Assembly: GCF_902506415.1 (NCBI RefSeq)
Contig: NZ_LR733275.1
Coordinates: 2,085,795-2,149,794 of the forward strand
Length of the DNA: 64,000 nt
Direction: 5' to 3'
Origin: Massilia sp. 9I
GTDB taxonomy: Bacteria; Pseudomonadota; Gammaproteobacteria; Burkholderiales; Burkholderiaceae_D
Made by a program: the position numbers and the translations under genes. The notes beneath the pieces were generated by a model. It made no database searches. It was not told where the DNA came from and saw only the letters and a list, made by a program, of their open reading frames with translations. This document shows, piece after piece, positions 55,269 to 63,360 of this stretch (its first letter is position 1; each line of letters opens with the position of its first letter).

Positions 55269-56081
55269 GTGGCAAACCAGAAGTCCCTTCTTCATCCCGT
55301 CATCGCCACCGGGATCGTCATCAATATTTTCGTGCTGTTGCTGGCGGTGGCCTACAGGGGCGACACGGCGGGCTTGTGGCGCCTCCTGATCGAGGACGGC
55401 ATCGTCGAATGGATGCAGTTCCTGTGCTTTACGGTGCTGTCGATCCTGCTCGGTTTCGCCTTCTTCGAACGCCTCAAGCGCGCCGACCGCGGTGCGCTGG
55501 AACTGCTGGCGCTGGGCGGTCTGAGTCTGCTGTGCGCGCTGGCGGCACTGGAAGAGATCAGCTGGTTCCAGCGTGTGCTCAATGTCCAGTCGTCCGAGTA
55601 CTTCCTGCAGAATAACCGCCAGGGCGAGACCAATATCCACAACCTGGCCGTCGGCAGCGGCAGCCTGCACAAGAACGTGCTGCTCAAGCTGATCGCTATC
55701 GCCGGCCTGACCCACAACCTGATCCTGCCGCTCGTGGCGCGCTTCAAGCCGGGCGTGCGCAGCTGGGTCGAAAAGCTCGGCCTGTACCTGCCGCCGCTGT
55801 CGGCCTCGGTGATCTATCTGGTGCTGGTGGCGCTGTCACATGCGCTGATCGACCATCCGCGCAAGGGCGAACTGGGCGAGATGTTCGGCGCCGTGCACTA
55901 CCTGGCGACTGTCTTCGCGGCGTATTTTGCCGGTGTCCAGTACACCCGTCCGACGCTGTTCGAGAACCCGGCCGACATCCGCCGCCTGTCGAAGCTGTTC
56001 GCCAGCTGGATGGTGTTCCTGCTGTTCGTGGCCTGGCTGCTGAGCGCCGGCGCAGGCGCCGGCGCTCCTCCTGCTGTTTAA
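55269..56081 (+). CDS. Multi-span membrane protein with EEISWFQR motif (BNR operon)
   Basis: 270 aa from a GTG with AAGGAG 6 bases upstream, 3 bases after the previous stop. About seven hydrophobic helices. A conserved-looking polar cluster sits in the middle: LEEISWFQRVLNVQSSEYF and NRQGETNIHNLAVGS. Related membrane proteins with EExSWxQR followed by NxQxExNxHN occur near polysaccharide genes, but their role is unknown to me. The operon ends in the strong hairpin at 56087-56121. Confidence 0.75.
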   Translation: MANQKSLLHPVIATGIVINIFVLLLAVAYRGDTAGLWRLLIEDGIVEWMQFLCFTVLSILLGFAFFERLKRADRGALELLALGGLSLLCALAALEEISWFQRVLNVQSSEYFLQNNRQGETNIHNLAVGSGSLHKNVLLKLIAIAGLTHNLILPLVARFKPGVRSWVEKLGLYLPPLSASVIYLVLVALSHALIDHPRKGELGEMFGAVHYLATVFAAYFAGVQYTRPTLFENPADIRRLSKLFASWMVFLLFVAWLLSAGAGAGAPPAV

Positions 56082-56086
56082 TGCTG

Positions 56087-56121
56087 TTGTGGGGTGGGCG
56101 GCCGGGCCGTCCACCCCACAA
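56087..56121. terminator. Strong bidirectional hairpin terminator
   Basis: TTGTGGGGTGG pairs with CCACCCCACAA, then a G.U pair and CGGC with GCCG around a 3-base loop: a 16-bp stem. It lies 5 bases after the BNR operon and 9 bases from the stop of the convergent TonB receptor gene. No long T-tract is present on either strand. Confidence 0.75.
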
Positions 56122-56129
56122 GCTCCCCA

Positions 56130-58628
56130 TCAGAAGCCGTAGTTTAGGCGCGCGTAGATGAAGCGCCCGCCGCGGCCGAACGGCGCGTAGTTTGCGAACG
56201 GCGTATTGCCGGTCGTGTTCAGCACCGGCGGCAGGGTCTCCGGATACTGGTCGAACAGGTTGTCCGCGCCCAGCGCCAGGCTCAGCTTCGGCGTAAGCGC
56301 CAGGCGGCCTTCGATATCCACCACCGTCTTCGCTCCCATCCAGAAGTCCAGCGCCGCCGTGGTGCCGGGCGACAGCACCTTGCCGTAGCGCGTGGCGCGG
56401 AAGGTCGCACCCCACTGCCCCAGTTTCCAGTTCACGTTCGCACTGATCTTGTTCTCCGGCTGGCCTTTTTCCAGCGACAGCACGTTGAGGCGGTCGAACA
56501 GGACCGGCGCCGGGTTCAAGGCCGCCAGCTGCGCCGTCACCGGGGTCTTGGTGACCTTGGTGTCGGTGAAGTTACCGGCCAGCGTGAAGTCGAGGTTACC
56601 CGCGCCATCGAGCTTGAGCGGCCAGCTCACCACCACGTCCACGCCCTGGGTGCGGGTGTCAACGCCGTTGATGAAGAAGCGGCCGCCGCCCACGCCGTTG
56701 ATGCCCTGCGAGATGATGTAGTTGCGGACGTTCGCCTGGGTCAGGTTCTCCGACAGGACGATGCGGTCCTCGATCTTGATGCGGTAGGCGTCGATCGTGA
56801 TGTTGAAGGGATCGAAGCGCAGCACCGCGCCCAGTGAGGCGTTCAGCGACTTCTCGGCCTCCAGCGGCTTGGCGCCGAGCGCCACCGCGACGCGGTCGGT
56901 CGGCTTGAAGGTGGTAATTTCGAAAGGAACGCCGTTGATGAAGTTGGTCGAGGTAGCGGTAAAGTACTGCTGCTGCGGCGACGGCGCGCGGAAGCCGTTC
57001 TGGATTGCGCCGCGCAGTGCAAACGACTTATTGAAGTCGTAGCGGCCCGAGAGCTTGCCGGCCAGGCTGTTGCCGAAGTCCGAGTAATGCTCGCCGCGCA
57101 CCGCCACCGAGGCCAGGAATTCCGGCGTGATGTTCGCTTCCAGGTCGACGAAGGCGCCGACCGCGCTGCGATGGGCGTCGACTTCGTTCGAGGGACGGAA
57201 GCCCGGGAACACCTGCGCGCCCGGCGCCGCCGGCACGCCGGTCGGCAGGATCTCCGGGCCGGCGCGCCAGGAATCCGGCTCGCCCGCGAACAGCTCGTAG
57301 CCTTCACGGCGCGCTTCGGTGCCGACCGCGATGTTCAGCGGGGAGGAGAAGCCGCCCACGTCCACGCTGCGCACGCCGGTCAGGTTGAACACCAGCTGGT
57401 CGTAGGCATAGCCGCCCGCGTAGAACTCGCGCTTGCTGCTGGTGCCGATCGAACGGTTCAGGGTGTTCTGGATGTCGTACTTCATCTTGTTCTTGCCGTA
57501 GCCGAGCGACGCGTCCATGTCCCAGTTGCCCTGGGTCCAGGTGACGCCGCCGGTTGCCGCGAAGTCGTCGACGGTCGGCGCGATGATCGGCAGGAAGCCG
57601 TCGGGGTAGATCGAGATGATGTTGCGCGCATCCTGGGCCGGGCGGAAGAAGCCGCCCGAACGCGCTTCGCGGTTCTGGTAGCTCGCCCAGCCGTACAGCT
57701 TGACGCCGCCGCCCAGGTTGCTGCCGGCGTTGGCGAACAGAGTCGCCTGTTCCATCTCCGGCTCGCCGTACCAGGCGTTGAAGCGGTTGATGGTGAGTTC
57801 GCGCGGGTCGAAGCTGCCGTTGGCCAGGCGCGGATACTGCTGGCGCATGTCGTAGCCGCTGCGTTCGGTGCGGTGCTGGTCCTTGTATTCGGCGGCGATG
57901 GTGAGGTAGCCGTCCTCACCCAGGGCCAGGCCTTTCCACAGGCTCACGGTGGCGGTCTGGCCGTCGGTGCGCTTGCGCGAGGCTGGTGCAGTCCAGGTGC
58001 CGCCGGTCGGGGCGACGTCGTTCCACAGTTCGTATTCGGTCTTGCGCGCGCCGTAGACGACGCTTGCCTCGCCGCCGGTCCGGTCAGTGCGCAGGCGCAG
58101 GTTGACCACGCCGGAGATCGCGTCCGATCCGTATTGGGCGGCGGCGCCGTCGCGCAGCACCTCGATGCTCTTCACGATCGCGGTCGGGATGGTGTTCATG
58201 TCCACCGCCGCCGAACCGCGGCCGATCGAGCCGTTCACGTTGACCAGCGAGGAGGCGTGGCGGCGCTTGGAGTTGACCAGCACCAGGGTCTGGTCCGGCG
58301 CCATGCCGCGCAGGGTGGCGGGACGGATGGTGTCGGTGCCGTCGGTGATCGCCGGGCGCGGGAAGTTCAGCGAGGGCAGCGCCATCGACAGGGCCTGGTT
58401 GATCTCCGTACTGCCGGTGTTTTTCAGGGTCTCGGCCGAGATGATGTCGACCGGAGCCGCGGTGTCGAGCGCGGTGCGGTTGGCGACGCGGGTGCCGGTC
58501 ACCACCACCGTGGCGGAAGGGGCGGCATCGGACGCGGCGGGCGGCGCGGCGTCCTGCGCGTGGGCGCCGGAGAACAGCGAAGCGATGGCTAAGGCAAGGA
58601 CCGTCTTTTCCGTTACATGTTTCTGCAT
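56130..58628 (-). CDS. TonB-dependent outer-membrane receptor
   Basis: 832 aa from MQKHVTEKTVLALAIASLF, with AGAGGA upstream; the signal peptide ends at SGAHAQ. A low-complexity Ala/Pro segment is followed by a TonB-box-like ATVVVTGTRV and a plug with LRGMAPDQTLVLVNSKRRH and EVLRDGAAAQYGSDAISGVV, the group of TonB receptors often found with peptide or glycan uptake. The barrel ends FIYARLNYGF with terminal Phe. It is divergent from the dehalogenase-like gene. The substrate is unknown. Confidence 0.9.
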   Translation of the reverse strand: MQKHVTEKTVLALAIASLFSGAHAQDAAPPAASDAAPSATVVVTGTRVANRTALDTAAPVDIISAETLKNTGSTEINQALSMALPSLNFPRPAITDGTDTIRPATLRGMAPDQTLVLVNSKRRHASSLVNVNGSIGRGSAAVDMNTIPTAIVKSIEVLRDGAAAQYGSDAISGVVNLRLRTDRTGGEASVVYGARKTEYELWNDVAPTGGTWTAPASRKRTDGQTATVSLWKGLALGEDGYLTIAAEYKDQHRTERSGYDMRQQYPRLANGSFDPRELTINRFNAWYGEPEMEQATLFANAGSNLGGGVKLYGWASYQNREARSGGFFRPAQDARNIISIYPDGFLPIIAPTVDDFAATGGVTWTQGNWDMDASLGYGKNKMKYDIQNTLNRSIGTSSKREFYAGGYAYDQLVFNLTGVRSVDVGGFSSPLNIAVGTEARREGYELFAGEPDSWRAGPEILPTGVPAAPGAQVFPGFRPSNEVDAHRSAVGAFVDLEANITPEFLASVAVRGEHYSDFGNSLAGKLSGRYDFNKSFALRGAIQNGFRAPSPQQQYFTATSTNFINGVPFEITTFKPTDRVAVALGAKPLEAEKSLNASLGAVLRFDPFNITIDAYRIKIEDRIVLSENLTQANVRNYIISQGINGVGGGRFFINGVDTRTQGVDVVVSWPLKLDGAGNLDFTLAGNFTDTKVTKTPVTAQLAALNPAPVLFDRLNVLSLEKGQPENKISANVNWKLGQWGATFRATRYGKVLSPGTTAALDFWMGAKTVVDIEGRLALTPKLSLALGADNLFDQYPETLPPVLNTTGNTPFANYAPFGRGGRFIYARLNYGF

Positions 58629-58721
58629 CGTGGTTTTCCTCTTGTTGTTGGAACGCGCCGGAGTTGCAGCAAGGGCAAGGGCGCAAATTGATACTGCTGG
58701 GCACACCTGAGGATGTCAATT

Positions 58722-58733
58722 CGCAAACTTGCG
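58722..58733. promoter_or_regulatory. Inverted repeat CGCAA-AC-TTGCG, candidate operator
   Basis: A perfect 5-bp inverted repeat in the 205-bp divergent region 58629-58833 between the TonB receptor and the dehalogenase-like gene, about 95 bp from each start. A half-site-like GCGCAAATTG occurs at 58681. Downstream, TGCTACACT (ending 58804) resembles an extended -10 for the hydrolase. Confidence 0.35.
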
Positions 58734-58833
58734 TACAGGCATATTTACAACAGTGACGTCGGCGTAAGGTCGGTGTAAGCATGAGCTGTCGTCGCCTGCT
58801 ACACTTTTTTATTCCGTTTTTCTGGATATCGAT

Positions 58834-59727
58834 ATGCAAGAAGCTTTGTTTCCCGGCTTTCGCCAGCTGCGCATTCCCAGCGAAGAGGGCGTGACGATTG
58901 CTGGAGTGATCGGTGGGGCCGGCCCGCCCCTCCTGCTGCTGCACGGCCACCCGCAGACCCACGCGATCTGGCACAAGCTGGCGCCCACGCTGGCGCAGCA
59001 CTTCACGGTGGTGGCCTGCGACCTGCGCGGTTATGGCGACTCGTCCAAGCCGCAGGGCAGCGCGGACCACGGCAACTACAGCAAGCGCAGCATGGCGGCC
59101 GACATGCTGGCGGTGATGCGCCAGCTCGGCTTCGAGCGCTTCCGGGTGATGGCGCACGACCGCGGCGCCCGCGTGGCGCATCGCCTCGCGGCCGACCATC
59201 CGCAGGCGGTCGAGCGCGCGGTGCTGCTCGACATTGCGCCGACCCTCGCCATGTACGAGAAGACGACAGAGGCGTTCGCGCGCGCCTACTGGCACTGGTT
59301 CTTCCTGATCCAGCCGGCGCCGCTGCCGGAACGCCTGATCGAGGCCGACCCCGGCGCCTATCTGCGCGACGTGATGGGGCGGCGCAGCGCGGGCCTCGCG
59401 CCTTTTGACGCGCGTGCGCTGGCCGAGTACGCGCGTTGCCTGGCGCTGCCGGGAACCGCCCACGGCATCTGCGAAGACTACCGGGCGGCGGCAGGCATCG
59501 ACCTGGAACACGACCGCCATGACCGCGACGCCGGCCGCCGCATCGATATGCCGCTGCTGGCGCTGTGGGGCGCGCAGGGCGTGGTGGCCCGCTGCTTCGA
59601 TCCGCTCGCCGAATGGCGCAAGGTAGCGGCGCAGGTCGAGGGCGAGGCCCTGGATTGCGGGCACTACATCCCGGAAGAAGCACCAAGCGCACTGCTGGCG
59701 CGGGCGCTGCCCTTCCTTCGCGCTTGA
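58834..59727 (+). CDS. Alpha/beta hydrolase, fluoroacetate dehalogenase-like
   Basis: 297 aa. Nucleophile Asp109 in MAHDRGARVAHR, with Arg110 and Arg113 matching the carboxylate-binding Arg pair of fluoroacetate dehalogenases. The fluoride pocket residues His154 and Trp155 (ARAYWHWFFLIQPAP) and Tyr216 (CEDYRAA) are all present. The general base is His277 (CGHYIP). The N-terminal oxyanion loop is LLLHGHPQTHAIWHKLAP. The match to characterised FAcD residues (D110, R111, R114, H155, W156, Y219, H280) is complete. Defluorination or dechlorination of short haloacids is the best guess. Shine-Dalgarno is weak. Confidence 0.88.
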   Translation: MQEALFPGFRQLRIPSEEGVTIAGVIGGAGPPLLLLHGHPQTHAIWHKLAPTLAQHFTVVACDLRGYGDSSKPQGSADHGNYSKRSMAADMLAVMRQLGFERFRVMAHDRGARVAHRLAADHPQAVERAVLLDIAPTLAMYEKTTEAFARAYWHWFFLIQPAPLPERLIEADPGAYLRDVMGRRSAGLAPFDARALAEYARCLALPGTAHGICEDYRAAAGIDLEHDRHDRDAGRRIDMPLLALWGAQGVVARCFDPLAEWRKVAAQVEGEALDCGHYIPEEAPSALLARALPFLRA

Positions 59728-59733
59728 ATCCAT

Positions 59734-59756
59734 GGCGCGCGTTTCAGGCGCGCGCC
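59734..59756 (+). terminator. GC hairpin after the dehalogenase-like gene
   Basis: GGCGCGCG pairs perfectly with CGCGCGCC around a 7-base loop, 7 bases past the stop codon. No T-tract follows. Confidence 0.45.
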
Positions 59757-59775
59757 ACGCACGAAAGCGCTTCCC

Positions 59776-59781
59776 TATAAT
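59776..59781 (+). promoter_or_regulatory. Consensus -10 box (TATAAT) for the permease operon
   Basis: A perfect TATAAT after the hairpin terminator, about 100 bases upstream of the permease start. The -35 region shows no good match. Confidence 0.4.
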
Positions 59782-59878
59782 CGTTCGCCGTAGGGCTTGA
59801 CGGCCCTGTGCACGATGCTTCCCGGGCTGGCGTTCGTCTCGCCGGCAAAGTTCCCTCCGCAGCGTTGATCGGCACCAT

Positions 59879-61273
59879 ATGGACCGCACCGACGAGGACT
59901 TGTTTGCATCGACCGGCGACGGCAATGCACCGCGTCGGGTGCTGGATTTACGGCAGGCAGTTGCCCTTATCGTTGGCGTGGTAATCGGCGCCGGCATCTT
60001 CAAATCCCCTTCCATCGTCGCCGGGCTCAGCGGCAGTGCGAACTGGATGTTCGCCATGTGGATACTGGGCGGCCTGATCTCCCTGGTCGGCGCGCTGTGC
60101 TACTCCGAACTGACGACGGCCTACCCGCATCCTGGCGGCGACTACCACTTCCTACACCGCGCCTACGGCCGCGCTACCGCATTTCTCTTCGGCTGGGCGC
60201 GCTTTGCGGTGATCACCACTGGCTCGATCGCCCTCCTCGCCTTCGTGTTCGGCGATTACATGCAGCAGGCCGTACCGCTCAGCATGCTGCCCGAGGGCTG
60301 GGGCGCGACCGCGTATGCCGCCGGCGTGATCGTTGTCCTGGCGCTGCTCAACCTGCAGGGCCTGCGCACCGGGGCGGGCGCCCAGATGTGGCTGACCCTG
60401 GCCGAGATCGGCGGCCTGGTGCTGCTGGCCGCGGCGGCGACCTTCTTCACCGATCCGGCCCCGGCGCAAGCGCCCGCGCCGGTCACGACGGCGCCCGTCT
60501 CCTTCGGCCTGGCCATGGTGTTCGTGCTGCTCACCTACGGCGGCTGGAACGAGGCCGCCTACATCAGCGCCGAAGTGCGCGGCGGCGCAGCTGCCATGGT
60601 GCGGGCGCTGACCTTCTCGATCCTGATCATTACCGTGCTCTACCTGATGGTCACCTGGGCCTGCCTGCAAACGCTCGGCATGCAGGGCATGGCCCAGTCC
60701 GAGGCGCTGGCGGCGGACGTGATGGGGCTCGCGTTCGGCGCATCCGGCGAGAAAGTGATTTCCCTGCTGGTGGCGATTTCGGCCCTGACCTCGATCAACG
60801 CGACCATGATCGTCGGCGCCCGCACCGGCTATGCGATGGGACGCGACTGGCCGCCGCTCAGGCGGCTCGGACGCTGGGATGGCGAACGCGGCACGCCGGT
60901 GGCGGCGATGTCGATCCAGTGCGGCGCGGCGCTGCTGCTGGTGGCGGTCGGGGTCGCCTTCGGCAGCGGATTCAAGTCGATGGTCGAATTCACTGCGCCC
61001 GTGTTCTGGCTGTTCTTCCTGCTCAGCGGCGTGTCGCTGTTCGTACTGCGCCGGCGCGAGCCGGACCTGCCGCGGCCCTTCCGCGTGCCCCTGTATCCCC
61101 TGCTGCCCCTGCTCTTTTGCGCCAGTTGCGCCTACATGCTCTGGTCCAGCCTGTCCTATGTGTACAGCCAGTCGCTCGGCGGGCTGAACGCGGCCTGGAT
61201 CGGGGTTGCTGTACTCGCCAGCGGATCGCTCCTGCTGCTTTTCCTCGACCGCAAGGAACGGTCCGTCCCCTAG
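59879..61273 (+). CDS. APC-family amino acid permease
   Basis: 464 aa with 12 hydrophobic helices. The first helix carries VGVVIGAGIFKSPS, the unwound G-x-G motif that binds the substrate amino group in APC transporters. ELTTAYPHPGGDYHFLHRAYG and LLTYGGWNEAAYISAEV are the other conserved blocks. It would move amino acids across the inner membrane. No Shine-Dalgarno is obvious (TTGATCGGCACCAT precedes the ATG). The exported methyltransferase follows on the same strand with a 37-bp gap. Confidence 0.9.
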   Translation: MDRTDEDLFASTGDGNAPRRVLDLRQAVALIVGVVIGAGIFKSPSIVAGLSGSANWMFAMWILGGLISLVGALCYSELTTAYPHPGGDYHFLHRAYGRATAFLFGWARFAVITTGSIALLAFVFGDYMQQAVPLSMLPEGWGATAYAAGVIVVLALLNLQGLRTGAGAQMWLTLAEIGGLVLLAAAATFFTDPAPAQAPAPVTTAPVSFGLAMVFVLLTYGGWNEAAYISAEVRGGAAAMVRALTFSILIITVLYLMVTWACLQTLGMQGMAQSEALAADVMGLAFGASGEKVISLLVAISALTSINATMIVGARTGYAMGRDWPPLRRLGRWDGERGTPVAAMSIQCGAALLLVAVGVAFGSGFKSMVEFTAPVFWLFFLLSGVSLFVLRRREPDLPRPFRVPLYPLLPLLFCASCAYMLWSSLSYVYSQSLGGLNAAWIGVAVLASGSLLLLFLDRKERSVP

Positions 61274-61310
61274 CCTCTACGCGTTGTTCTTCCACCTTCA
61301 AGGAGCGCAC

Positions 61311-61904
61311 ATGAATACCGACCAAGGCCGCCGTACCCTGCTGTTGTCCGCCGCCGCTGCCGCGGGCTCGCTGATCCTGCCCGTTCGCTCGAGCTTCGCC
61401 CAGGAACTGGCCGAACCGTCCAGGCTCGACGTGCCCTATGTCCCGACGCCCCAGGAAGTGGTCGACCGCATGCTCGAGCTGGGACGGGTCGGCAAGAACG
61501 ACGTGCTGTACGACCTGGGATGCGGCGACGGGCGCATCGTCGTCACCGCCGCCAAGGCGCATGGCGCGCGCGGCACTGGCATCGACCTGAACCCCGTGCG
61601 CATCGCCGAAGCCCAGGAAAACGCCAAGAAGGCCGGTGTGTCCGACCGCGTGAACTTCAAGGTGGGCGACCTGTTCCAGGCCGACGTGTCGCCCGCCACG
61701 GTGGTGACGCTCTACCTGCTGCCCTCGGTGAACGTCAAGCTGCGTCCGCGCCTGTGGCAGCAGCTCAAGGTCGGCACCCGCGTGGTGTCGCATGCCTTCG
61801 ACATGGGGCCGGAATGGCCGCCCGAGAAGAAGGACGAGGTGGATGGCCGCAGCATTTATTTCTGGACCATCACGCAAGCTAATAAAAAGGCGCTGAAGAC
61901 CTGA
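61311..61904 (+). CDS. Exported class I SAM-dependent methyltransferase
   Basis: 197 aa from an ATG with AAGGAG 6 bases upstream. The N-terminus GRRTLLLSAAAAAGSLILP then SSFAQE is a signal peptide with a twin-Arg start, consistent with Tat export. The mature protein begins LDVPYVPTPQEVVDRMLELG, then SAM motif I VLYDLGCGDGRIVV, GIDLNPVRIAEAQENA (motif II acidic residue) and KVGDLF. The fold is complete. Export of a SAM enzyme is unusual, because SAM is cytoplasmic. It is convergent with the MBL-fold lipoprotein gene (3-bp gap). Confidence 0.85.
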   Translation: MNTDQGRRTLLLSAAAAAGSLILPVRSSFAQELAEPSRLDVPYVPTPQEVVDRMLELGRVGKNDVLYDLGCGDGRIVVTAAKAHGARGTGIDLNPVRIAEAQENAKKAGVSDRVNFKVGDLFQADVSPATVVTLYLLPSVNVKLRPRLWQQLKVGTRVVSHAFDMGPEWPPEKKDEVDGRSIYFWTITQANKKALKT

Positions 61905-61907
61905 GGC

Positions 61908-63020
61908 TCAGGGCGCCGCACCCTGGCTACTGTCGCGCGGCGGCACGCGGTAGGTCTCGCCGATGCGCAGCACGCGGAAAGCCTCGTCCGCCACGCCCTG
62001 CGCCTGGCGCGCCGAGGCCAAGTCGCGCGGCGCCTGGTCGATCCGCTCCTGGCCCATCGGGAAAGTACCCCAGTGCATGCCGATGCTGCGCCGCACGCGC
62101 AGCTCGCGGTGGATGCGAACGGCCTCGTCCGGGCTGACGTGGGAGTTGCGGTACCACACCGGCTGGTAGGCGCCGATGCCGATCGCGGCCAGGTCAAAGC
62201 CGCCGGGGAAGCGCGCGGCGATGTCCTGGATGTCCTTCGAATAGCCGAGGTCGCCCGAGAAGAAGAAGGAAAAGCCCGGGCTCGTGACGGCCCAGGCGCC
62301 CCACAGGGTCTCGTTGCGGTCCCACAGCGAGCGCGAGGACCAGTGCTGCACCGGCAGCAGCTGCAGCTCCAGGCCACGCAGCGACGCCTTGTCCCACCAG
62401 TCGAGCCGCACGATGCGCGAGGTGTCGCCGTCCGTCACGTGCCTGGCCAGCCACAGGTCGATGCCCAGCGGCGCATACAGCATTGGCGCGCCGCCTTTCT
62501 GCCGGTACAGCGCGCGCAGGGAATCGAGCGACAGGTGGTCGTAATGCGAATGGCTGATCAGGACGGCGTCGATGTGCGGCAGTTCGGCCAGCGCAATGGC
62601 GGGCGCTTGCAGGCGCTTCGGTCCGGCAAAGCTCAGCGGCGAGGCGCGGTCGTCGAATATCGGGTCAGTCAGGATGTTCAGGCCATTGCCGGGCTGAAGC
62701 AGGAAGCTGGCGTGGCCAATCCACGTCAGCGCAGGCTCGCTGCGGTTCTGGTGCAGCCAGTCCAGGTCCGGTCGCACGGTCTCGACCGGCGCCAGCGGCG
62801 CGCGTTCGGAACCGTCCGAGGTCCAGTTCCGGATGCGGCCAGCCCAGCCCTCGAAGAAGCCGACCTGCGGCCGCTGGTAGGCGGGATTCGACGGGTAGTT
62901 GTTGGCAAAGCCTTGCGGCCGGTGATGGGATTTGCTCGCGTCGTAATAGGGATTGACGCTGCTGCAGCCTGCGAACAGCAGGACGGCGGCAAGGGAGGCA
63001 AGGCGGATGGAATTGAGCAT
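61908..63020 (-). CDS. MBL-fold metallo-hydrolase lipoprotein (NAPE-PLD/UlaG-like)
   Basis: 370 aa from MLNSIRLASLAAVLLFAGCS; lipobox FAGC with acylated Cys about 19. The metallo-beta-lactamase motif is ISHSHYDHLSLDSL (HxHxDH); further ligands are the His of VQHWSSRS, the Asp of FFSGDLGYS and the His of IGMHWGTFP. The arrangement WIGHASFLLQ ... TDPIFDDRASP is that of NAPE-PLD-like enzymes. A lipid-anchored, probably periplasmic phosphodiesterase or lactonase is expected. Shine-Dalgarno is weak. Confidence 0.88.
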   Translation of the reverse strand: MLNSIRLASLAAVLLFAGCSSVNPYYDASKSHHRPQGFANNYPSNPAYQRPQVGFFEGWAGRIRNWTSDGSERAPLAPVETVRPDLDWLHQNRSEPALTWIGHASFLLQPGNGLNILTDPIFDDRASPLSFAGPKRLQAPAIALAELPHIDAVLISHSHYDHLSLDSLRALYRQKGGAPMLYAPLGIDLWLARHVTDGDTSRIVRLDWWDKASLRGLELQLLPVQHWSSRSLWDRNETLWGAWAVTSPGFSFFFSGDLGYSKDIQDIAARFPGGFDLAAIGIGAYQPVWYRNSHVSPDEAVRIHRELRVRRSIGMHWGTFPMGQERIDQAPRDLASARQAQGVADEAFRVLRIGETYRVPPRDSSQGAAP

Positions 63021-63097
63021 GAGGACACTGGCGTGGAAAAAGCCAGTATAGAACGCGGTCCAGCAGCGCCCGGCCCGCCCGACACGATGCAAAGGAT

Positions 63098-63143
63098 ATT
63101 TGCATAAATGGCATCCTGTGCAAATATTATTTGCAAGAATGGC
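63098..63143. promoter_or_regulatory. 15-bp direct repeats at 31-bp spacing with embedded palindrome, candidate operator
   Basis: ATTTGCATAAATGGC (63098-63112) and ATTTGCAAGAATGGC (63129-63143) match at 13 of 15 positions, three helical turns apart. GCAAAT-ATT-ATTTGC (63120-63134) forms a perfect inverted repeat with the second copy. It lies in the 340-bp divergent gap 63021-63360 between the MBL lipoprotein and zwf genes, in an AT-rich stretch. Confidence 0.5.
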
Positions 63144-63208
63144 TACTTTGTCATTTCCTAAAACTTGTCCGGGATGTAAGCTACGCGGCCCAGCCATCGC
63201 GCTGGCAG

Positions 63209-63296
63209 GGTCCGGCCACGAGCGGGACACCAAGCAGCACGCTTCGTGCATGTCCGCTGTCATTCTGCTACCGTATCAGGGTCGGCGACAGCGGAC
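63209..63296. repeat. Diverged copy E of the palindromic repeat
   Basis: GGTCCGGCCACGAGCGGGAC (63209-63228) matches the right hairpin of copies B/C. GTCCGCTGTC (63252-63261) pairs perfectly with GACAGCGGAC (63287-63296) and encloses GGGTCGG. It is about 12 kb from the island, so the family is dispersed. Confidence 0.6.
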
Positions 63297-63360
63297 CAGC
63301 CCGGCCCCGGCGCCGTGGCGCCCCCTTTTTTAACTGAATGGCTTTTTACCAGCTCGCACT

